Position numbers and translations under genes: made by a program. The notes under the pieces are model-generated. The model made no database searches. It was not told the DNA's origin and saw only the letters and a list, made by a program, of their open reading frames with translations. DNA of 45,454 nt from a candidate division WOR-1 bacterium RIFOXYB2_FULL_42_35 (GTDB lineage: Bacteria > Margulisbacteria > WOR-1 > O2-12-FULL-45-9), in NCBI GenBank assembly GCA_001771545.1, contig MEUC01000027.1:1-45454 (forward strand), read 5' to 3'. Shown piece by piece: positions 39,502-45,454 of the stretch; position 1 is the first letter of the stretch; the number at the start of each line of letters is the position of its first letter.

Positions 39502-41250
39502 ATGTTAAAAATTGCAAATACTTTCCTTAATGTGAATAAAGTAATGCGTAAGGCGAATACATTGTTTTCTATTCGCATTACACTTTACACATTACTCATT
39601 ACTCTTGTTTGCTATGCCTCATTTATTTCGCCCGCTCAAGCACAGACTATTTCAGTTGCTCCAACCATAACCGCCATTGAGGTTAAGGGCAACCAGCTTG
39701 TTTCAACACAAGACATCACCGATGTGGTTTTCAGCCGGATCGGGGAAACAATTGTTGAAGAAAAAATCAAGGCCGACACCAAGGCCATCTACTCTTTAGG
39801 TTTTTTCTCCGATGCTGCTGTCTCTTTTGAAGCAACCAGTAATGGGACCAAAATAATTTTCGTGGTAGTTGAAAATCCCATCATTAAAAACATTAAAATT
39901 GAAGGCAACGCGGTTTATCCTACCGCAGAAATATTGGCCTTAATGAAAACAAAAAAAGATACTGCTTTAAACTTTAAATTTTTACAACAAGATATCACGA
40001 CCATTAATGACCACTACAAAAAAGCCGGCTACATTCTTGCTCGCGTTGTTGATGTTGAAACTGACGATAAAAACAACATTCTTACGGTCAAGATTACCGA
40101 AGGGATTGTTGAATCGATCGCCTTAGAAGGCAATAAAAACACTAAGGATTATGTAATTTTAAGGGAACTTGATACAGAACCAGGGAAGGTGCTTAATGAA
40201 AACACCCTTAAAAAGGACCTGCGCAGGATTTTTAATTTGGGATTCTTCTCAACAGTCACTCCAAAATTTGAGCCGGGTAGTGGCCCCAACAAAGTTGCCC
40301 TGGTTTTAGAAATCAAAGAAGGCCGCACCAGCACAATTAACTTTGGCGGCGGCTATGGAGAAAGGGAAGGCTGGTTTGGCTTTGCCGACTTATCGGTTAA
40401 AAACCTGATGGGAACAGCCCAAGACGTTTTGATCCGCGGTCAATTTGGTCAATCACTTTCCACCTATCAGTTTAAATATTCCAACCCCTGGTTTTTTCCG
40501 GAGAAATTTGGCAAAAGAACTTCCTTTACTTTTAGAAGATGGTACACGGTTGGTCGAGACATTTATTTAACTGCTCAAGACGCCAGATACAACGGCTTAG
40601 ACATCTCGATTGGTAAGCCTTGGTTGGAAGACTTTAGAGTGGCCTGGACCCTGGGAAGCGAAGTAGTTAGCCCTCATGGAACCTCGAGCTTTGAAACCTA
40701 CCAATCCGACACAATCGGCATGACCCTTTCCTACGATACCCGCGACGTCTGGCTTAATCCAACCATGGGTCGGTACTATTCATTTTCTGTCAAACAAGGC
40801 TGGAAACACGCTTCTGGCACCACCAGTTTCTTTAAGCTTGGTTGGGATGTGAACGAATACATCACTGTTGTTGAAAACCAGGTTTTTGCTTTTCATCTAG
40901 GCACTGGCATCGGCTTTGGCGATGTCCCTTTTGGTGAAGAGTACTGGGCCGGGGGAGCAAACACGGTTAGAGGTTATCAGCCTTCCGAAGTTAAACGGGG
41001 AACCAGAAAGTTAATTACTAATTTTGAATATCGTTTAATGTTTGGCGAAATGTTTCAGGGCGTATTTTTCTTTGATTGGGGCAATGCCTGGACAGCTGGC
41101 GCACCAGTTCCCGCTGACTTCATCGCTGGCTGGGGCCCCGGAGTCCGCATTAACACACCGCTTGGTCCAATCCGTTTGGATTATGGCATACCTGGAGCTA
41201 GGTCGTTTAGCAATGGGGTCATGCACTTCTCGATTGGGCAAGCATTTTGA
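39502..41250 (+). CDS. bamA: BamA/Omp85-family outer-membrane assembly protein
   Basis: The start is set at 39502 because AAAGGG lies 7 bases upstream; the ATG at 39496 is too close to it. 582 residues. A long n-region and the hydrophobic segment IRITLYTLLITLVCYASF precede a cleavage site near SPAQAQ; this segment is encoded by a dispersed repeat. Three POTRA domains follow (starting IEVKGNQLV, IKIEGNAVYP and IALEGNKNTKDY), fewer than the five of E. coli BamA. The barrel then carries the loop-6 motif GGANTVRGY and ends in a C-terminal Phe. Omp85 paralogues of TamA type also have three POTRAs, so TamA is a real alternative given the tamB neighbour. Confidence 0.85.
   Translation: MLKIANTFLNVNKVMRKANTLFSIRITLYTLLITLVCYASFISPAQAQTISVAPTITAIEVKGNQLVSTQDITDVVFSRIGETIVEEKIKADTKAIYSLGFFSDAAVSFEATSNGTKIIFVVVENPIIKNIKIEGNAVYPTAEILALMKTKKDTALNFKFLQQDITTINDHYKKAGYILARVVDVETDDKNNILTVKITEGIVESIALEGNKNTKDYVILRELDTEPGKVLNENTLKKDLRRIFNLGFFSTVTPKFEPGSGPNKVALVLEIKEGRTSTINFGGGYGEREGWFGFADLSVKNLMGTAQDVLIRGQFGQSLSTYQFKYSNPWFFPEKFGKRTSFTFRRWYTVGRDIYLTAQDARYNGLDISIGKPWLEDFRVAWTLGSEVVSPHGTSSFETYQSDTIGMTLSYDTRDVWLNPTMGRYYSFSVKQGWKHASGTTSFFKLGWDVNEYITVVENQVFAFHLGTGIGFGDVPFGEEYWAGGANTVRGYQPSEVKRGTRKLITNFEYRLMFGEMFQGVFFFDWGNAWTAGAPVPADFIAGWGPGVRINTPLGPIRLDYGIPGARSFSNGVMHFSIGQAF
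39532..39605 (+). repeat. Second copy of the signal-peptide repeat
   Basis: GTGAATAAAGTAATGCG at the left and ATTCGCATTACACTTTACACATTAC at the right match the copy at 18451-18572 almost base for base, with inverted AGTAATG/CATTACT ends and GCGAATA/TATTCGC inner arms. It is read in frame as the n-region and hydrophobic core of the BamA signal peptide. Confidence 0.7.
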
Positions 41251-41261
41251 GAACATCAGTG

Positions 41262-41395
41262 AACCAGACTATCAGAACAAGAATATCAGATTATTAGGCA
41301 ACCAGAATATTAGATAGTAGTTTCTATTCTGGTCTTCTAATATTCTGGTTATCTGAGACTCTCGCTCTGATACGCTGATAACCTGATAATCTTAC
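41262..41395. repeat. Large palindromic word-repeat array before rsmG
   Basis: A perfect 15-base inverted repeat (41300-41314 with 41336-41350, built on ACCAGAATATTAGA) is flanked by TATCAG-rich words on the left and their inverses on the right, filling the whole 150-base gap between bamA and rsmG. The right end supplies GATAAT (41385-41390), 8 bases before the rsmG ATG. Confidence 0.7.
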
Positions 41396-41398
41396 ACT

Positions 41399-41977
41399 AT
41401 GCAAAAAGAATTTGAAGTATACACCCAAGAACTCATTGAGTGGAACAAGAAGTTTAATCTCACCAGAATAACCGACCCCAAAGAAATCCACCTAAAACAC
41501 TTTGAAGACTCATTAACTGTTCTTCAAGCTGTTAAGTTAATTAATCAATCTGTTGCAGATGTAGGCACAGGCGCCGGGTTTCCAGGAATTCCTCTAAAGA
41601 TTGTTTGTCCTGACATAAAACTAACACTCATTGAAGCCACGAAAAAGAAGACCACTTTTCTCGAACATGTTGTAAAAATACTAGGCCTCAAAGATGTGGA
41701 AATCATTTGGGGTCGGGCCGAAGATCTGAAAGATAGAAAATTTGATCTGGTCGTAGCTAGAGCCGTTGCAAAACTGCCCAAGCTGGCTCAATATTGTCTG
41801 CCTATTGTTAAATCTGGCGGGATTTTTGTGGCTATGAAAGGGCAGGATATTGCCAAAGAGCTAAAAGAAGCTGAAGGGACCATCAAGCTTTTAGGTGGCA
41901 AATCAATAGAAGCCAAAAATATTCAACTGCCCAATTCGGACATAATTAGAACTCTAATAGTTGTCAATAAAGTCTGA
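41399..41977 (+). CDS. rsmG: 16S rRNA (guanine-527-N7)-methyltransferase
   Basis: Methylates G527 of 16S rRNA (also called GidB). 192 residues with the SAM-binding motif DVGTGAGFPGIPLKI (about residues 54-68), then EATKKKTTFLEHV and the VARAVAKLPKLAQYC and GGIFVAMKG motifs. The N-terminus WNKKFNLTRITDP matches the family opening. It stands before parA-parB as in many bacteria near the origin, but mnmG is not adjacent here. The -10 is inside a repeat, and no SD is visible. Confidence 0.94.
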   Translation: MQKEFEVYTQELIEWNKKFNLTRITDPKEIHLKHFEDSLTVLQAVKLINQSVADVGTGAGFPGIPLKIVCPDIKLTLIEATKKKTTFLEHVVKILGLKDVEIIWGRAEDLKDRKFDLVVARAVAKLPKLAQYCLPIVKSGGIFVAMKGQDIAKELKEAEGTIKLLGGKSIEAKNIQLPNSDIIRTLIVVNKV

Positions 41978-42018
41978 ATTGTTGACCACAAACATTTTTC
42001 TTCTATAATAGTTTTTCC

Positions 42019-42100
42019 CTGCACTACTGTGCTACTGAACTACTCGCACTGAACATCGTCGAGGCACTGCGCTACCGTCCCGCTGTACTACAACACTACA
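42019..42100. repeat. Long CTACTG-type repeat before parA
   Basis: About five degenerate units based on GCACTACTGTGCTACTG (for example GCGCTACCGTCCCGCTGTACTAC) fill most of the gap between rsmG and parA. It is the longest member of the family in the window and directly precedes the parA -10. Confidence 0.6.
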
Positions 42101-42107
42101 TCAATGT

Positions 42108-42113
42108 TATAAT
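42108..42113 (+). promoter_or_regulatory. -10 box of parA giving a leaderless mRNA
   Basis: TATAAT, extended as TGTTATAAT, ends 6 bases before the ATG at 42120; no SD fits in the gap. Confidence 0.65.
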
Positions 42114-42119
42114 CTTTTT

Positions 42120-42887
42120 ATGGCTATTACCTTCGCAGTTGTCAACCAAAAGGGCGGGGTTGGAAAGACCACCACAACCGTTAATCTGGCAGCATATCTG
42201 GCTACTTTTGGTAAGAAAATCTTATTGATTGACATTGATTCCCAAGGCAACGCCACTGTGGGATCAGGGATTGACCGTTCCGGCCTTAACAAATGTATCT
42301 ACGATGTTTTAGTTGAAGGCACCCAGATAGAAGAAATAATTATTAACAGTCCTATTGCCAATTTAGATATTATTCCGGCCACCCCCCAGCTTTCCGGGGC
42401 AGAAGTTGAGCTGGTCAACATCGACGCAAGAGAATTCAAACTAAAACAAGCCCTGGCAACAATTAAGGATAAATATGACCTGATTTTAATTGATTGCCCC
42501 CCTTCCCTGTCGCTCCTAACAGTCAATGCCTTGACCGCGGCAAATGAAGTTATCATTCCGATCCAATGTGAATATTACGCTCTCGAAGGGATCAGCCAGT
42601 TAACCCAAACCATTGAGCTGGTCAAACAAAACCTCAATCCCGATCTAAAAATCCGCGGAATTATTTTAACTATGTTTGATCCGAGAACACTACTTTCCTC
42701 TCAGGTTTCAGATGAAACCAGAAAATTCTTTGGCAGCAAGGTTTTTAAAACAGTTATTCCTAGAAATATCAGACTGGCTGAAGCGCCCAGCTTTGGACAG
42801 CCGATTATATTTTATGACCCTAGCTCAAAAGGAGCCGAAGCTTACGAAAAACTATGTAGGGAGGTATTAGAAGATGAGCTTGTATAA
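42120..42887 (+). CDS. parA: Chromosome partitioning ATPase ParA (Soj)
   Basis: Deviant Walker ATPase that binds DNA in the ATP state and positions ParB-bound origins. 255 residues with the deviant Walker A KGGVGKTTTTVNLAAYL (about 11-27), LIDIDSQGNATVG, and the Walker B-like LILIDCPPSLSLLTVNAL, ending in the usual PSSKGAEAYEKL. It lacks an N-terminal HTH, so it is of the Soj chromosomal type. It overlaps parB by 14 bases. I see no complete parS palindrome in this window. Confidence 0.96.
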   Translation: MAITFAVVNQKGGVGKTTTTVNLAAYLATFGKKILLIDIDSQGNATVGSGIDRSGLNKCIYDVLVEGTQIEEIIINSPIANLDIIPATPQLSGAEVELVNIDAREFKLKQALATIKDKYDLILIDCPPSLSLLTVNALTAANEVIIPIQCEYYALEGISQLTQTIELVKQNLNPDLKIRGIILTMFDPRTLLSSQVSDETRKFFGSKVFKTVIPRNIRLAEAPSFGQPIIFYDPSSKGAEAYEKLCREVLEDELV

Positions 42888-43836
42888 AAGAAAGGGTTTG
42901 GGCAAAGGCTTAGGCGCATTAATTCCCCAAGGCCCGGTTTTTGCCGGCGGCAGAACTATTGTTAACATTGCTGTTACTAAAGTAGTCCCCAACCCCAGAC
43001 AGCCAAGAAAAAGCTTTGATAAGGCCGCTCTCCAAGATTTATCTAATTCCATTAAAGAGCAGGGAGTTATTGAGCCAATTCTGGTACGGATGAGAAACGA
43101 CAAGTATGAGCTGATCGCCGGAGAAAGACGCTTGCGTGCGGCTAAACTTGCCAAGCTCCCCCTGATTCCCTCTATTATAAAAGATTTTACCGATGAACAA
43201 GCCCTAGAGATCGCCCTAATCGAAAACTTACAGCGCGAAGATTTAAACCCCATGGATGAAGCCGAAGGTTATGAACGCTTGATGAAAGAATTTAAATTTA
43301 CCCAAGAAACTGTCGCCCAGAAGGTTGGCAAGAGCCGTTCTAATGTTGCCAACATGCTGCGCGTTTTAACCCTGCCAGATAAAATCAAACAAAGCCTACG
43401 TGATAAAGAAATTACTTCTGGCCACGCTCGCGCCCTACTTGCCCTTGATGATGCCGAAAAACAGCTGGAAACCTGGCAAACAATTATTGCTAGTAAATTA
43501 AACGTTAGGGATGTTGAAGTTTTAACTGGTTTTAAAGAGGGGAAGAAAGCAAAAAAAGGGGGCCGCAAACGAGCTTTCACTCAAAATGCGGAATTAAATG
43601 CTTTGATAGAGAAACTAACCACACACTTTGGCACTAAGGTTAAAATTCTTGGCACCCAAGACAAAGGCCGTATTGAAGTCAATTATTTTAGCAAAGAAGA
43701 CCTGGAAAGAATCCTGGAGATGCTTTTCAATCAACCGCAGCAAATTAAGTCCGAAGAATTTATTGAGCCAACTGTGGCCAAAACAACCGGAGAAGGTTTA
43801 CCGCCAAACAATCCAGAGGAATACATAGCTAACTAA
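42874..43836 (+). CDS. parB: Chromosome partitioning protein ParB (Spo0J)
   Basis: 320 residues. The N-terminal KGLGKGLGALIP segment contacts ParA, the ParB/Srx domain carries the CTP-binding GERRLRAAK box and ENLQREDLNP, and the HTH TQETVAQKVGKSRSNVANMLRVL binds parS. A Lys-rich linker (GFKEGKKAKKGGRKRAF) precedes the C-terminal dimer region. The last 39 bases overlap the convergent transporter gene; the C-terminal tail past about residue 290 is weakly conserved in the family, so the overlap is tolerable. Confidence 0.95.
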   Translation: MSLYKRKGLGKGLGALIPQGPVFAGGRTIVNIAVTKVVPNPRQPRKSFDKAALQDLSNSIKEQGVIEPILVRMRNDKYELIAGERRLRAAKLAKLPLIPSIIKDFTDEQALEIALIENLQREDLNPMDEAEGYERLMKEFKFTQETVAQKVGKSRSNVANMLRVLTLPDKIKQSLRDKEITSGHARALLALDDAEKQLETWQTIIASKLNVRDVEVLTGFKEGKKAKKGGRKRAFTQNAELNALIEKLTTHFGTKVKILGTQDKGRIEVNYFSKEDLERILEMLFNQPQQIKSEEFIEPTVAKTTGEGLPPNNPEEYIAN

Positions 43837-45066
43837 AACAGAGGCAATGGTAAATGGTAGGCCAATTTTGACAAAGTCCCAGAAGCCGACGTGATAACCT
43901 CTCTTTTTTAGCATCCCGCAGGCAACAATGTTTGCTGAAGCACCAATTGGCGTAATATTGCCCCCCAAACAAGCCCCTATTAGTAAGCCAAAGTTTAAAA
44001 GGGAGGGGGAAATCCCCAAAGAAGCCGCCAAGATTGATGTCACCGGCAGCATAGCTAAAACATAGGGAACATTATCAATAAAAGCCGAAAAGAAGACCGA
44101 CAACCAAACAATTAGGGTATAAGCAATAAAGGGATTACCAAAAGAGAGGCTCTGAAGATATCCGGCTAAATCATTAAGCAAACCAACCTTAGTCAGAGAA
44201 GAAACCAGGATAAATATGGCCATCAAAAAAAGGAGTGTCTCATAATCAAAGTTTTTAACAACGGCTACGCTTGGCTCAAACTGTTTATGATGAAAAGCAA
44301 ACCAGAGCAAGCCAATCAAACCATAAAGCAGGGCAACAATTGCTGCGGCATTAGGAATAACGATCGGCCAAAAGGCTATGCTGGCCAAGCCTACAATCAT
44401 TAAAATCAGCAAAAGCGTCGGCACCCAGCTAATAACCGCTGTTTTTGGTTCCTCGACAACTTTTTCTTTGAATTTTTTGAAGATCAAATACAAAACCACA
44501 AAAGAGGGAATTGCCCCCAACTCAACAGCAAAAAAAATGCTCGGTTTCCCTAAATAAACAAAGAAATCCATAAAGTTTAGATTGGCAAAGCCAGCCAAAA
44601 TCATACTAGGAGGATCGCCTATCAAAGTCGCGGTCCCCTGTAAGTTTGAAGAGATGGCAATACCTATCAAGGCTGGAATAGGGGATATTTTTAGCCGCTC
44701 AGCCAAAGCTAAAGCAATCGGCGCCACAATTAAAACCGTAGCCACATTCTCCACAAAAATAGAGATCAGGCTAGCCAAAACACAGATAGCAAGAATCGCC
44801 AAGCCAGCATTTTTTGATTTAGCAACCAGCAGGTTGGCCAGATAAGCTGGGACTTGCGAATAAATAAAGAGTTCGGCAACCAGAAGGGTGCCAACAAAAA
44901 GACCAATTACATTCCAATTGACTGCCCAAAAAGCTTCTCCCGGGCTTAGAATCTGCAACACTAACAGAAAGACAACTGCTAACCAGGCAACAAAGGCTTT
45001 GCTTTGCTTAGAAAAGATCAAGAACAAGTAACTGAGTAGAAAAATAAAGCTGGTTATTAGCTTCAT
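43798..45066 (-). CDS. ArsB/NhaD (CitMHS-like) ion transporter
   Basis: 422 residues, about eleven hydrophobic helices, an inner-membrane secondary transporter of the ion-transporter superfamily. The two inverted hairpin motifs are clear: LQGTATLIGDPPSMI (about 143-157) and GGNITPIGASANIVA near residue 375, each forming the substrate and ion site. The family includes Na+/H+ antiporters, arsenite efflux and citrate or dicarboxylate carriers; the sequence alone does not separate these. The gene at 45071 ends 4 bases before its ATG, so the two are cotranscribed. Confidence 0.85.
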   Translation of the reverse strand: MKLITSFIFLLSYLFLIFSKQSKAFVAWLAVVFLLVLQILSPGEAFWAVNWNVIGLFVGTLLVAELFIYSQVPAYLANLLVAKSKNAGLAILAICVLASLISIFVENVATVLIVAPIALALAERLKISPIPALIGIAISSNLQGTATLIGDPPSMILAGFANLNFMDFFVYLGKPSIFFAVELGAIPSFVVLYLIFKKFKEKVVEEPKTAVISWVPTLLLILMIVGLASIAFWPIVIPNAAAIVALLYGLIGLLWFAFHHKQFEPSVAVVKNFDYETLLFLMAIFILVSSLTKVGLLNDLAGYLQSLSFGNPFIAYTLIVWLSVFFSAFIDNVPYVLAMLPVTSILAASLGISPSLLNFGLLIGACLGGNITPIGASANIVACGMLKKRGYHVGFWDFVKIGLPFTIASVLVSYVFLWIVWR

Positions 45067-45070
45067 AAAA

Positions 45071-45349
45071 TTATTGTTCGGCGTCTTGCAAATTGGTCAG
45101 CGCCTTAATTTGCACCTGATATAAGTCGGCCTCTTTTTTCATCTTAGCAATAGCTTCCTCGACGGTGTCCCCCGCTTGGGCTGATTGCAGCAAGGCAAAA
45201 TAAAGCAGCTTGGTTTTTTCATCCAGGGAAATAACCGTCGATTTTAGCTGAGACTCAAACTGAGCCCTGGCCTCTGGAGAAATAACCTTATAAACCTCCA
45301 AAAACCTCTTGACATCAATTTGTAGTCTTTCGTTAGGATTTTGTCCCAT
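45071..45349 (-). CDS. Small hypothetical helical protein
   Basis: 92 residues, not recognised, predicted almost all helix (VKRFLEVYKVISPEARAQFES, then KTKLLYFALLQSAQ, then EEAIAKMKKEADLYQVQ), soluble, no signal peptide. A TAGAAT lies 9 bases before its ATG and there is no SD, so it is probably leaderless and drives the transporter gene 4 bases downstream. It might regulate or accompany the transporter, but nothing in the protein shows it. Confidence 0.65.
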   Translation of the reverse strand: MGQNPNERLQIDVKRFLEVYKVISPEARAQFESQLKSTVISLDEKTKLLYFALLQSAQAGDTVEEAIAKMKKEADLYQVQIKALTNLQDAEQ

Positions 45350-45358
45350 AATGATCTT

Positions 45359-45364
45359 ATTCTA
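45359..45364 (-). promoter_or_regulatory. -10 box of the small gene and transporter operon
   Basis: Minus-strand TAGAAT, extended as ATGCTAGAAT, ends 9 bases before the ATG at 45349. No good -35 lies at the right distance. Confidence 0.5.
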
Positions 45365-45387
45365 GCATACGTGTCAAATCATATAAG

Positions 45388-45436
45388 AACCTAACCCAAA
45401 TGGATATCGTTAAATCAATTAAGACCTAACCGAAAT
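45388..45436. repeat. Direct repeat upstream of the transporter operon
   Basis: AACCTAACCCAAAT (45388-45401) and GACCTAACCGAAAT (45423-45436) match at 12 of 14 positions and start 35 bases apart, close to three and a half helical turns. They lie upstream of the minus-strand promoter and could be regulator sites. Confidence 0.35.
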
Positions 45437-45454
45437 CACCTCCCTCCTTGGCAG

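Noticed and set aside
25791..42100. CRISPR explanation for the CTACTG word repeats
   Set aside because: Units are degenerate, variable in length and scattered, with no regular spacers and no cas genes.
45424..45454. TCACCTCC-like stretch near the end, resembling the 3' end of 16S rRNA
   Set aside because: Only the short anti-SD-like core matches; nothing before it looks like rRNA. On the minus strand it is simply a purine-rich AAGGAGGGAGGTGA, possibly an SD or repeat.
1..45454. tRNA genes, rRNA genes, CRISPR arrays, insertion-sequence transposases, prophage genes
   Set aside because: No cloverleaf-like segments, regular spacer-repeat arrays, transposase motifs or phage genes were seen on reading the sequence; a covariance or profile search could still find a weak one.

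Overview
The window reads as one contig of an uncultured, AT-leaning (a little over 40% GC by eye) diderm bacterium. It encodes an outer-membrane assembly system (a BamA-type protein and a TamB-type protein), an outer-membrane beta-barrel protein ending in Trp, a periplasmic lytic transglycosylase and an AMIN-domain protein. It also carries diaminopimelate synthesis by dapF-dapL, an anaerobic (class III) ribonucleotide reductase operon and an rsmG-parA-parB chromosome partition cluster. The gene mix would suit a candidate lineage such as Margulisbacteria/WOR-1, but that placement is a guess from gene content and no rRNA is present to test it.

Layout. 1-8.5 kb: a structured region cut by the window edge, slt, ruvB, hisB (+), a divergent class III FBPase-like protein and a YfcE-like phosphoesterase (-), UPF0280 and proA (+). 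8.5-11.4 kb: a broken minus-strand gene, queD, dapF, dapL (+). 11.3-15.3 kb: a minus-strand block of lineage-specific genes, including a membrane-anchored transglutaminase split by a frameshift at an A7 run. 15.3-19.6 kb: an RHH/PIN toxin-antitoxin pair, ispH, an NSS-family symporter and an AMIN/phosphodiester-glycosidase protein (+). 19.6-24.8 kb: nrdR, two tandem nrdD genes and a redoxin (-). 24.8-32 kb: fmt, def, priA, coaBC, rpoZ, gmk (-), interrupted by an AAA/DUF4143 ATPase (+). 32-41.3 kb: an outer-membrane protein (+), an unknown gene (-), tamB and bamA (+). 41.4-45.4 kb: rsmG, parA, parB (+), an ion transporter and a small unknown gene (-).

The most interesting signal is regulatory. 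Five minus-strand sites share GAAAT and CGATA boxes; in four the boxes are exactly 16 bases apart. They precede the FBPase-like gene, the transglutaminase gene, an unknown two-gene operon, an unknown gene at 33.3-34.3 kb, and a short terminator-ended segment that looks like a small RNA. This resembles the promoter of an ECF-type alternative sigma factor whose regulon is made of lineage-specific genes. In the fifth copy the spacer contains an 11-base G tract and is 19 long, as expected of a phase-variable promoter. A second homopolymer (C9) lies in the spacer of a consensus TTGACA/TATAAT promoter that reads antisense to the AAA ATPase gene.

Housekeeping genes show a different pattern: a -10 box (often GCTATAAT or GCTATACT) ends 6-9 bases before the start codon of about a dozen genes, implying leaderless mRNAs. 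Genes inside operons and the outer-membrane protein gene use Shine-Dalgarno sites. Several families of short degenerate or palindromic repeats lie between genes and also in frame inside dapF, priA, coaBC, nrdD and two signal peptides.
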